A DNA stretch of 64,000 nt from Hyphomicrobiaceae bacterium (lineage in GTDB: Bacteria; Pseudomonadota; Alphaproteobacteria; Rhizobiales; Devosiaceae): contig JACKJF010000004.1 in assembly GCA_020638095.1 (NCBI GenBank), forward strand, positions 124,001 to 188,000. The letters are read 5' to 3'. The notes under the pieces were generated by a model. That model saw only the letters and a program-made list of their open reading frames with translations. It was not told the DNA's origin and did not search any database. This document shows positions 26,987-34,533 of this stretch, one piece after another. The number at the start of each line of letters is the position of its first letter. The stretch's first letter is position 1. A program made the translations under genes and the position numbers.

Positions 26987-27942
26987 CCGACGCCCCGGCT
27001 CCAGCAATCTCGGTCCGCGGCCTGACCAAGATCTATGGCGACCGTGCCGTGGTCGATCATCTCGATATGGATGTGCCGGCTGGCACCATCTACGGCTTCC
27101 TCGGACCCAACGGCAGCGGCAAAACCACGACCATCCGAATGATGTGCGGGCTGCTTGTGCCGGACGACGGGGAGGGGTCGTGCCTAGGATACGACATCCG
27201 CACCCAATCTCTGAACATCAAAGAACATGTGGGCTATATGACTCAGAAATTCTCGCTCTACGAGGATCTGACGATCCGCGAGAATCTCGACTTCATGGCA
27301 CGCATGTACCGCCTGAAGGGCCGGCGGAAAAAGGTCGACCTTGCGCTCGAAGACCTCGGGCTGGTCGACCGGCAGAATCAGTTGGCGGGCACGCTTTCGG
27401 GCGGCTGGAAGCAGCGGCTCGCGCTTGCTGCGTGCCTGCTGCATGAACCGCGGCTACTGCTGCTCGATGAACCCACGGCAGGCGTTGACCCGAAGGCGCG
27501 CCGCGATTTCTGGGACGAGATCCGGCAGCTGGCGGCCAGCGGCGTCACGATTCTTGTTTCCACGCACTATATGGATGAAGCAATCCAGTGCGACTACATT
27601 GCCTATATCGCCTATGGCAAAAAGCTCATCTCCGGGCGATCGGCGGAAATCCCCGACATGATCGGCCTGCACACGTTCCGGGTCGAGGCCAGCGACCTGA
27701 CAGCGCTCGAAAAGGTACTCCGAGAAGAACCCGACGTCGCCCAGGTCGCCCGTTTCGGATCGGTATTGCACGTATCGGGCACCGATCTCCCGGCTCTCAA
27801 AGCGCTCGCCAAGCGCTATCAGAACGAGGGAAGGGGCCGCTGGCAGGAAAAACCCTCCGAGCTCGAGGAAGCGTTCATCTATTTGATGACCGGGGTGCGC
27901 GACAATTTCGCTGAGTCGTCGCCTGAGGGAGATGGCAATTGA
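26983..27942 (+). CDS. ABC transporter ATP-binding protein (drug/multidrug export type)
   Basis: 319-residue ATPase with one nucleotide-binding domain: Walker A GPNGSGKTT near residues 40-48, signature LSGGWKQRLALA near 141, Walker B LLLLDEPTAG near 160, and H-loop STHYMDEA. The C-terminal ~100 residues form the regulatory tail seen in CcmA/YbhF-like exporters. In E. coli the corresponding YbhF carries two such domains; here there is one, presumably a homodimer. It drives export with the downstream permease. Overlaps of 4 bp with hlyD and 4 bp (TTGA) with the permease gene. Confidence 0.88.
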   Translation: MTDAPAPAISVRGLTKIYGDRAVVDHLDMDVPAGTIYGFLGPNGSGKTTTIRMMCGLLVPDDGEGSCLGYDIRTQSLNIKEHVGYMTQKFSLYEDLTIRENLDFMARMYRLKGRRKKVDLALEDLGLVDRQNQLAGTLSGGWKQRLALAACLLHEPRLLLLDEPTAGVDPKARRDFWDEIRQLAASGVTILVSTHYMDEAIQCDYIAYIAYGKKLISGRSAEIPDMIGLHTFRVEASDLTALEKVLREEPDVAQVARFGSVLHVSGTDLPALKALAKRYQNEGRGRWQEKPSELEEAFIYLMTGVRDNFAESSPEGDGN

Positions 27943-29075
27943 TCTCCCCGGCGCGCTTCATTGCCGTTCTCGTCAAGGAATTCATCCAGATGCGGCGTGA
28001 CCACGTCACGTTCGCGATGATGATCGGGCTGCCCATCGTGCAGCTGTTCCTCTTCGGCTTCGCCATCAATTCCGATCCGCGCAACCTGCCGACGCTGCTG
28101 GAACTCAACGACGACGGTCCAATTGTGCGGGCCATCGTGTCCGGTCTCAAGACCTCGGACTACTACAACTTCGTCGGCATCGAGACCGACCCCGCAAAAA
28201 GCGCTCTGGCCCTGCGAGATGGCACGGCCAATTTCGTGGTAGTCATTCCATCGAATTTCGAGCGCGACGTGCTTCGGGGGCGCTCGCCCGAAATCCTGAT
28301 CGATGCCGACGCCGCCGATCCGACCGCCCTTGGCGGCGCCGTTGCCGCCCTTTCGGGCATTGTCAACATTGCTGTCGACCAGAGCATGCAAGGTGCCGCC
28401 CGGCCCATGCCATCACAGGCTGGTCCCACCCAGCCTTTCTCCATCGTGGTCCATCGCGAGTACAATCCGGAAGGAAAAACCGCGACCAACATCGTGCCGG
28501 GACTACTGGCCGTTATCCTCTCGATGACCATGGTCCTGATCACGGCGGTCGCGATTGTCCGCGAACGCGAAAAGGGAACAATGGAAACCCTGATCGCGTC
28601 ACCGGTCCGACCGATTGAGGTCATGACCGGCAAGATCATCCCCTACATTCTTGTCGGATACGTGCAGACAATCGTCTTCCTGGTGGCCGCGCGATTGATT
28701 TTCGGCGTCCCGTTCGATGGCGACCCCTTCGCATTCTTTCTTGGCTTCAATCTTTATATCGTGGTCAATCTGGCCCTGGGCTTCCTGATTTCGACTGTCA
28801 CGCGAAACCAGATGCAGGCCATGCAGATTTCGTTTTTCACGATTCTTCCGTCGATTCTTCTCAGCGGCTTCATGTTTCCGTTCGCGGGCATGCCGGCCTG
28901 GGCCCAGACACTCGGCACCGCCGTCCCAGCCACTCATTTCCTGCGCATTGTGCGGAAGATCATGTTGAAAGGCGCCGGACTGCCGGAAATCACCGGCGAT
29001 ATGCTGGCGCTTGGAATCATCATGGTCGTCATCGTGACGCTGGCCATGCTCCGCTATCGCCAGACCCTGGACTAA
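27939..29075 (+). CDS. ABC-2 type transporter permease (YbhS/YbhR-like)
   Basis: 378-residue membrane protein. One N-terminal segment (near residue 25, IGLPIVQLFLFGFAI) is followed by a large periplasmic domain and five more segments toward the C-terminus. These include ATNIVPGLLAVILSMTMVL and the family motif REREKGTMETLIASPVRPIE. TTG 27939 is the start: it overlaps the ATPase stop and has GAGGGAG upstream. E. coli has two permeases (YbhS and YbhR); only this one is encoded here, so it may work as a homodimer. The exported substrate is unknown. Confidence 0.86.
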   Translation: MISPARFIAVLVKEFIQMRRDHVTFAMMIGLPIVQLFLFGFAINSDPRNLPTLLELNDDGPIVRAIVSGLKTSDYYNFVGIETDPAKSALALRDGTANFVVVIPSNFERDVLRGRSPEILIDADAADPTALGGAVAALSGIVNIAVDQSMQGAARPMPSQAGPTQPFSIVVHREYNPEGKTATNIVPGLLAVILSMTMVLITAVAIVREREKGTMETLIASPVRPIEVMTGKIIPYILVGYVQTIVFLVAARLIFGVPFDGDPFAFFLGFNLYIVVNLALGFLISTVTRNQMQAMQISFFTILPSILLSGFMFPFAGMPAWAQTLGTAVPATHFLRIVRKIMLKGAGLPEITGDMLALGIIMVVIVTLAMLRYRQTLD

Positions 29076-29083
29076 GCCGATGC

Positions 29084-29830
29084 CTAACCACGCCCCACAT
29101 AGGGCATGGCGGTCGCCATCACGTTCATTGAAAGGACGTTCGTATCGAGCGGGAGATTGGCCATGTAGACGATCGCGTCGGCGACGTGCCGAACGTCGAA
29201 GGTCGGCTCGGGAGCGATTGTGCCATTTGCCTGCAATTTCCCCGACGCCATTGCTGCCGTCATGTCGGTCGCGGTGTTGCCGATATCGATTTCTCCGCAA
29301 GCGATATTGAACGCCCGTCCTTCAAGCGCCACCGATTTTGTCAGGCCGAGCACCGCATGCTTGGTCATGTTGTAGGCAACCGCGTTCGGACGCGGCACAT
29401 AGGCCGATATCGAACCGTTATTGATGATCCGCCCGCCCTGAGGCTTTTGCGCCTTCATGCGGCGCACCGCCTCGCGCGCCACGAGAAATGCCCCCACGAG
29501 ATTCGTGCGCACCACCGTTTCAAAAGTGGCGAGCGGTGTCTCTTCGACGGGCAAGGCCTCCATCCCAATTCCCGCATTGTTGAAGACGACGTCTACGTGT
29601 CCAAATGTCTGGACTGCCTCGTCGAACAGGCGAACGACATCTTCTTCGATCCCAACATCGACCGCGACCGCGAGGGTTTGTGCTGTCTGCGGACACAGGC
29701 CCGCAGTTTCCTCGAGTCGCGCCAGGTTCCGTCCGGCCATGACCACGCGAAACCCGTTTTCGGCCAGTCGAACCGCCGTGGCCCGGCCGATTCCGGACCC
29801 CGCGCCCGTCACAATTGCCGTTTTGTCCAT
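29084..29830 (-). CDS. SDR-family oxidoreductase
   Basis: 248-residue classical SDR starting at ATG 29830 (MDKTAIVTGAG) behind AGGATC; an upstream in-frame start at 29857 lacks a site. The cofactor motif TGAGSGIG is at 8-15, NNAG near 85, the catalytic Ser in NNGSISAYVPRP near 138 and YNMTK near 151. The family oxidises or reduces alcohols, sugars or steroids with NAD(P). It is convergent with the ABC exporter and leaves 8 bp between stops. No neighbour hints at its substrate. Confidence 0.8.
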   Translation of the reverse strand: MDKTAIVTGAGSGIGRATAVRLAENGFRVVMAGRNLARLEETAGLCPQTAQTLAVAVDVGIEEDVVRLFDEAVQTFGHVDVVFNNAGIGMEALPVEETPLATFETVVRTNLVGAFLVAREAVRRMKAQKPQGGRIINNGSISAYVPRPNAVAYNMTKHAVLGLTKSVALEGRAFNIACGEIDIGNTATDMTAAMASGKLQANGTIAPEPTFDVRHVADAIVYMANLPLDTNVLSMNVMATAMPYVGRG

Positions 29831-30185
29831 TTTCGATCCTTGTCGTGTTCGGGCCAATCCCCCAGAATACTGGTCCGGAAGGCGCTCGATTTCAGGCTTT
29901 CTTCACGTATCTTAACGGCGGGTTACCGGATGTGTGCTGAATCTGCAACATGTGGGTCGCGACTTGGGTCCCAAGCCTGTGCAACGCCGACTCTTATGTT
30001 GCGCGCCCTTCCGGCATCGGTATGTTCATCCTTGCGAATCCATGCATGGGATCGTTCGTGTGTTGGGTGAGTAGCACAATAAATGCGTCAAGCTGGTGTA
30101 CCTCATTCAACGAACCGTCAGGAAACTGACAATCTGTAACCGTCAGATTTTCTGACACACCAATGACTGACTTTGGAGGTCAATT
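29831..30185. other. 355-bp gap: divergent upstream region of SDR and porin
   Basis: No coding region is convincing here. The right end (30117-30156) holds the paired inverted repeats described separately and the porin Shine-Dalgarno TTTGGAGGTC (30172-30181). The left and middle parts hold no recognised RNA or repeat. A long regulatory region is usual for a major porin. Confidence 0.5.
30117..30156 (+). promoter_or_regulatory. Twin GTCAG/CTGAC inverted repeats in the porin upstream region
   Basis: GTCAG-GAAA-CTGAC (30117-30130) and GTCAG-ATTTT-CTGAC (30142-30156) recur with centres about 25 bp apart, 30 bp before the porin start. They could be paired operator sites for a dimeric regulator or two small 5'-UTR hairpins. 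The function is unknown. Confidence 0.45.
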
Positions 30186-31415
30186 ATGAAACTGAAGAGC
30201 CTTCTTCTTGGTTCTGTTGCAGCGGCGGGCCTGTCCACCGGCGCCTTCGCAGCCGACCTGGGTGTGGTTATGCCGACCCTGGATGCTTGCGATGCCGTTG
30301 GCATGCAGGGCGTTCCGCTCATCGACCACTGCCTGACCATCTCGGGCAGCGTCGTCTACTCCGCAAAGTGGGGCGACTATAAGGGTTCCGTGGTTTACAT
30401 CACGTCCAGCATCGGCACCACCACTCAGCCTGACAACGACGCCGGCTTCTTCGGCCCCGTTGACTGGGATTCTACGGTCACTGCCACGCTTTCCCTGGAA
30501 GCCACCCACAATACCGCTTTCGGTAAGGGCATTGCCCACATCGACCTGACCAACACCGACAGCTTCGGCGTTCATAACGGTGTGATCACGTCTTCGGGCA
30601 CCACGCTTCTCTCCGTTGGCAACGCCTATCTGGCCGTTGGTGACTCCACCGTCGTGACCCTCGGCCGTGCGCCGTCGATCGCGATCCTGGGTGGCGATGA
30701 GCCCCTCAACTATGGTGGCCTGTTCCGTTCTGACCATGTTGGTACTGGCGTTGGCACTGCTGCCATGCCGGCGACCGGCGGCCACTCCATCCAGGTCGTT
30801 TCCGACCTTGGCAATGGCGTGAGCGCTGGCATCGCCCTCGAAGCCATCGACACGATCATGCCGGATCTGATTGGCGTCCTGAGCTATTCGGGCGACACCT
30901 TCTCCGGTCACGTGACTGGCATGTGGGACGGCGCGGTCTTCTTTGCGCATGCCGCTGGCCAGGTTTCGATCGACATGTTCACCCTGTTGGGTGCCCTCGC
31001 GATCGACAGCACGGGTGACTGGAACGTTCTCGGTTCGGCTTCGGCGACCTTCGACATGTTCACCCTCGCGGTGTCCGGCGAAGCTGCTGCTGGCGGCGAA
31101 TGGGGCGTTGGTGGTTCGGTTAGCGCCGACGTTACCGACGGCGTGACCCTGAACCTCGGCGGCCGTTACTTCGACAACTCCGTCGACCAGGCTTGGCAGG
31201 GCGAAGCCAACGTTACGGCTGATCTGACCGACACGCTGTCGGCCGGTGCCACCGTTGGTTACATCGACTCGACCCTTGCTGCCACTTCGAACGTCTACTT
31301 CGAAGGCGAGCTGACCTGGGCCCCGAGCGACTCGCTCAGCATGACCGCTTCTGGTGGTGCCAACTCGCTTGGTGCTTACTGGGTCGGTCTCAGCGGCGAA
31401 AACGACTTCTCGTAA
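30186..31415 (+). CDS. Outer-membrane porin (alphaproteobacterial type)
   Basis: 409-residue beta-barrel porin. The signal peptide MKLKSLLLGSVAAAGLSTGA ends at AFA|AD (about residue 23). The mature chain alternates short amphipathic strands rich in Gly, Thr, Ser and Asp; examples are ISGSVVYSAKWGDY near the start and LGAYWVGLSGENDFS at the end, with a C-terminal Phe-Ser rather than a terminal Phe. The N-terminus resembles Devosia/rhizobial porins. A near-ideal Shine-Dalgarno (GGAGGT), biased codon use and a strong terminator indicate high expression. It admits small hydrophilic solutes; specificity is unknown. Confidence 0.88.
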   Translation: MKLKSLLLGSVAAAGLSTGAFAADLGVVMPTLDACDAVGMQGVPLIDHCLTISGSVVYSAKWGDYKGSVVYITSSIGTTTQPDNDAGFFGPVDWDSTVTATLSLEATHNTAFGKGIAHIDLTNTDSFGVHNGVITSSGTTLLSVGNAYLAVGDSTVVTLGRAPSIAILGGDEPLNYGGLFRSDHVGTGVGTAAMPATGGHSIQVVSDLGNGVSAGIALEAIDTIMPDLIGVLSYSGDTFSGHVTGMWDGAVFFAHAAGQVSIDMFTLLGALAIDSTGDWNVLGSASATFDMFTLAVSGEAAAGGEWGVGGSVSADVTDGVTLNLGGRYFDNSVDQAWQGEANVTADLTDTLSAGATVGYIDSTLAATSNVYFEGELTWAPSDSLSMTASGGANSLGAYWVGLSGENDFS

Positions 31416-31440
31416 GCCGTCTGGTACGGACAAACTTCTG

Positions 31441-31471
31441 GAAAGGCCCGGCATCAGCCGGGCCTTTCTGC
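31441..31471 (+). terminator. Rho-independent terminator after the porin
   Basis: GAAAGGCCCGGC and GCCGGGCCTTTC (31441-31468) form a perfect 12-bp stem around ATCA, followed by a weak T stretch. A strong terminator fits a highly expressed monocistronic porin. Confidence 0.85.
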
Positions 31472-31516
31472 ATTTATTGAGGGTTCCCGGGAGGGACCCG
31501 TTATTGGAATGTTTCT

Positions 31517-31545
31517 TTGACCGGACAGGGCTCAACCGGTTAAAC
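31517..31545 (+). promoter_or_regulatory. Candidate promoter of the OmpA-family cluster
   Basis: TTGACC (31517-31522) and TTAAAC (31540-31545) are separated by 17 bp, 47 bp before the OmpA-family start codon and downstream of the porin terminator. Sequence match only. Confidence 0.4.
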
Positions 31546-31592
31546 TTGTTGAGAGATTCGGCAACTGGCCAAGCCGGCGCGGCGGGTACTTC

Positions 31593-33494
31593 ATGACATC
31601 TTCCAATCGTTTCAGGCTGGGTGCTTTGGCGCTGATCCTCGTGCTTGGCGTGGCTCCGCTTTCCGGCTGGTCGCAAACGTCCGTCACGACCCTCTACGGT
31701 TGGTCCGCCACCAACATCAGTGGCAAGATCGAAATGGACGGGGCCTTGCCGACTGAAGGTCTCAAGAATTTCCTCAACATCCGGTCCGGCGGGTTTGCCG
31801 AAGACACGACCCGCATTAGCGAAGGCGCTCCCGAGCATTTCAGCCAGGACGCAATTGCGGGCGTGACCGTCCTTCGCCATTTCGAACGTGGGCGTGTGGC
31901 CTACACAGGTTCTGGCTGGTCGCTCACCGGCATTCTTATGGCCGACAAGCGAGTCGACGATGTTCTGAATGAACTGTCGTCTCTAACCGACGCCAGCAAT
32001 TGGACTATTGAAATATCAGACGCGCCGGTCGGCCCGCCGGCGCCTGCTGCGGTTGCGCAACAGAATGTCGAGACAGCGGATCCGGCGCCCGCAGTCGCCC
32101 CGGCTGAAATCGACACGACCGAACTGCCTGAGCTCGGTATTGGCGACGAGTCGCCCCTGTTTGTCGAGGATCTTGCCGCGGGCGAGCTGCCGCCGCTGAC
32201 GCTTAATGCCGGCCTGCCGAAATTCGAGACGGCCGAGGCGATGGAACCCGTCGCCGATGTGACGCAGACCGCCGAAACTTCGGTGGCGCAGCCTCAAAGT
32301 GATGCACAAGGTTCGACGGAGGCATCGGGGAGCCCGGTTCCGCTGACGGACGATCAGCTGCCCGCGCTGACACTGGACGCGGGGTTGCCGCGCTTCGATG
32401 CCGTGCCAGAGGCCAACTCGACGCCGGAGGTTGCGGGCAAGCCAATCGTCTACCAGTGGTCGGCATCAAATCTCGGTGGCGTCCTGACATTTTCCGGTGA
32501 CGTCCCGACGGACGGGTTGAGGCGCTATCTGTTGGTTCGAGCCGGTGAAGGCGCAGTCGACGGCATGGCGGTCGTCGCCGGTGCGCCCGAGGGCTTCGTC
32601 GACGCAACTCTGGCCGCAATGGATCCGGTATTGGCGCTCGATGAGTCTGAAGTTTCATTTGACGGGCAGGCATGGACATTTTCGGGCAGGGCGGACACTG
32701 AGGACACGATCGACGCGGTCGCAAGATTGCTTGATGCGAACGACCTGACGAAAGACTGGAAACGTGATCTTTCGGTTCGTCCGGTGAGCCTCACGGTGAC
32801 CAAGGCCCCTGACGGTGAGATCGAACTTGCCGGATTGCTTCCTGCCGATGCGCTGAAGTCCTATCTCCGGGTCATTTCCGGCGGCGGAAACGTCGATGGC
32901 ATCCGGATAGGCGGCACATCAAACCCGGACTTCGTGTCCTCGGCCGCGGCAGGAGTCCGTGCTCTCACCAATCTTGAGACCGGCGAGCTCAAGTTCGACG
33001 GGTCCCGCTGGAGTCTTGAGGGCAAAAGCCTGACCGACCTGGACGCATCATCGGCCAAATCTCTGGTTGCCGCCCTTCCGAATGGCGGTGACTGGGCCAT
33101 GAACATCACGCAGGCACCCTTGTTTGACATCTGCTCGCGCGCAGTCACGGCCTTTTCGAATACGCACACCATATTGTTTGCCCCCGCGAGCGCCCGCATT
33201 GAAGCAGATTCGCGGAATCAGCTCAGCGATCTTGCCGGCGAATTGCTGAAATGTCCCGAGGCCGACCTCTATGTCGAGGGCCACACAGATGCCGACGGAC
33301 CGGCTGAGGCCAACATGGCGCTTTCTGTCGCGCGTGCCGAGGCAGTTATTGAGGAATTGATCGGACTGGGTGTAAGCTACACACGGCTTTACGCGGTCGG
33401 CTATGGGGAAACCCTGCCGATTGCCAGCAACGAAACGCGTGAGGGCAAGGCGCTCAACCGTCGAATCGTGTTTGAATTGGTCAGGCAGCAATAG
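31593..33494 (+). CDS. OmpA-family protein with three internal repeat domains
   Basis: 633 residues. A signal peptide ends near residue 28 (GWSQ). Three related ~105-residue repeats follow. The first two open with YGWSATNISG (about 35) and YQWSASNLGG (287); the third, near 400, is more divergent. All share a G-x-LP/VP-x-x-(G/A)L-(K/R) core and a WS/F-x-G segment near the end, reminiscent of BON-like modules. An acidic Pro/Ala-rich linker (about 145-285) separates repeats 1 and 2. The C-terminal OmpA domain (about 520-633) has the peptidoglycan-binding NxxLSxxRA-type region (MALSVARAEAVIEELI) and EGHTDADG. It probably links outer membrane or periplasm to peptidoglycan. It heads a three-gene cluster; the specific role is unknown. 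Confidence 0.83.
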   Translation: MTSSNRFRLGALALILVLGVAPLSGWSQTSVTTLYGWSATNISGKIEMDGALPTEGLKNFLNIRSGGFAEDTTRISEGAPEHFSQDAIAGVTVLRHFERGRVAYTGSGWSLTGILMADKRVDDVLNELSSLTDASNWTIEISDAPVGPPAPAAVAQQNVETADPAPAVAPAEIDTTELPELGIGDESPLFVEDLAAGELPPLTLNAGLPKFETAEAMEPVADVTQTAETSVAQPQSDAQGSTEASGSPVPLTDDQLPALTLDAGLPRFDAVPEANSTPEVAGKPIVYQWSASNLGGVLTFSGDVPTDGLRRYLLVRAGEGAVDGMAVVAGAPEGFVDATLAAMDPVLALDESEVSFDGQAWTFSGRADTEDTIDAVARLLDANDLTKDWKRDLSVRPVSLTVTKAPDGEIELAGLLPADALKSYLRVISGGGNVDGIRIGGTSNPDFVSSAAAGVRALTNLETGELKFDGSRWSLEGKSLTDLDASSAKSLVAALPNGGDWAMNITQAPLFDICSRAVTAFSNTHTILFAPASARIEADSRNQLSDLAGELLKCPEADLYVEGHTDADGPAEANMALSVARAEAVIEELIGLGVSYTRLYAVGYGETLPIASNETREGKALNRRIVFELVRQQ

Positions 33495-33505
33495 CGGGGA
33501 ATGTC

Positions 33506-33622
33506 ATGGACTTCGGAGCATTCGGCACAATCATTACGACCTATTGGATTTTCCTGCTGATTGCTTTGGTGATTGGCATCGTGACCGGCTGGCTGGCGTC
33601 AGGCGCCAGCCAAGGCAACTAG
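33506..33622 (+). CDS. 38-residue single-pass membrane peptide
   Basis: A small open frame, MDFGAFGTIITTYWIFLLIA... ending ...ASGASQGN, lies 11 bp after the OmpA-family gene with an upstream AGCGGGGAATGTC ribosome-binding region. It has one strong transmembrane segment (about residues 9-31) with short polar ends. The next gene starts 18 bp later and its own N-terminal membrane segment is similar (LLLLIAFLIGCLIGW against FLLIALVIGIVTGW). Size and placement suggest a real translated small membrane protein that may pair with it. No family is recognised. Confidence 0.6.
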   Translation: MDFGAFGTIITTYWIFLLIALVIGIVTGWLASGASQGN

Positions 33623-33640
33623 GCGGGCGAGGGGGCAAAA

Positions 33641-34360
33641 ATGGACGGCTCATCCCACATCATCGAAACAGCACTGCTGCTGCTGATCGCATTTCTGATC
33701 GGCTGCCTCATCGGCTGGTTCCTCAAGACGCGCATGTTCTCTGGCACCGATGCGTCGAGCGCGCCGGCTCGTTCGAGCCAGCCAAGCGCAACCCAGCCTT
33801 CGCCGTCGGTCGCGGCCAGCCCGGCCCCTGCAATGGCCGCGCCATCGCCGGCTCCCGCGCCTGCCGCGGCGCCGAAGCCCGAGCCTGCCCCCGCCAAAGC
33901 CGTTGAAGCACCCAAGCCAGCGCCGGCGCCAAAACCAGCCGAGACCGCCAAACCCAAACCAGCCGCCAAAAAGGCGCCCGCAGCCCGTTCAAAGGCAACG
34001 CCAGCAGCTGAAGCCAAGCCGGCAGAAGCCGCAAAACCCAAGGCTGCTGCCAAGCCGAAAGCGGCAGCAAAGCCGAAAGCGGCTGCTGCGCCCAAGGCAG
34101 AACCTGCGCCCGCACCGGCCGAGGTCGGCAAGCCGCAGGGCCTCGCAGCACCGCGCGCCGGGGGCAAGGACGATCTGAAGGTTATTTCGGGTATCGGTCC
34201 CAAGATCGAGGGCATCCTCAACGGCCTTGGGATCTTCCATTTCGACCAGATTGCCGCCTGGAAGAAGGCCGAGATCGAGTGGGTCGATGATTATCTCAGC
34301 TTCCATGGCCGCATCGAACGCGACAAGTGGGTGGCACAAGCAAAGAAACTGGCGAAGTAA
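33641..34360 (+). CDS. Membrane-anchored Ala/Pro/Lys-rich protein with C-terminal helix-hairpin-helix domain
   Basis: 239 residues. A single N-terminal membrane segment (about 8-28) is followed by ~140 residues of low-complexity Ala/Pro/Lys repeats (KPKAAAKPKAAAKPKAAAA near residue 140). The last ~62 residues are a helix-hairpin-helix domain with ISGIGPKIEGILNGLGI and FDQIAAWKKAEIEWVDDYLSF. The same kind of tail occurs at the C-terminus of rhizobial NuoE-like proteins, from memory of the family. The Lys-rich linker could bind nucleic acid or peptidoglycan, or simply span the periplasm; topology is uncertain. Third gene of the OmpA cluster, ended by the terminator at 34392-34430. Confidence 0.7.
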   Translation: MDGSSHIIETALLLLIAFLIGCLIGWFLKTRMFSGTDASSAPARSSQPSATQPSPSVAASPAPAMAAPSPAPAPAAAPKPEPAPAKAVEAPKPAPAPKPAETAKPKPAAKKAPAARSKATPAAEAKPAEAAKPKAAAKPKAAAKPKAAAAPKAEPAPAPAEVGKPQGLAAPRAGGKDDLKVISGIGPKIEGILNGLGIFHFDQIAAWKKAEIEWVDDYLSFHGRIERDKWVAQAKKLAK

Positions 34361-34391
34361 CCGGTCAAAGATTTGAATTGTTCAATAGCTT

Positions 34392-34430
34392 AAGGGCGCG
34401 TCCGCAAGTCGGCGCGCCCTTTTGATTTTT
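34392..34430 (+). terminator. Rho-independent terminator of the OmpA-family cluster
   Basis: AAGGGCGCG (34392-34400) pairs with CGCGCCCTT (34413-34421), with an inner CCG/CGG pairing, followed by TTTGATTTTTT. The convergent hydrolase gene ends about 100 bp away, so the hairpin may serve one side only. Confidence 0.8.
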
Positions 34431-34533
34431 TGCCACGTGGGACGTGTCTTTGGCTGCGATGCGTCACGGAACACGATATTCGAAGGCGCAATTCGTGAGA
34501 ATCCGAACTGGGCGTGCGACAACTCCGGACGCG

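Noticed and set aside
29186..30070. 294-codon plus-strand frame across an SDR gene
   Set aside because: It runs antisense to a clear SDR and into the porin upstream region, with no recognisable domain.
30180..31880. 566-codon open frame antisense to the porin
   Set aside because: The porin reading has a signal peptide, Shine-Dalgarno and terminator; the antisense one has none.
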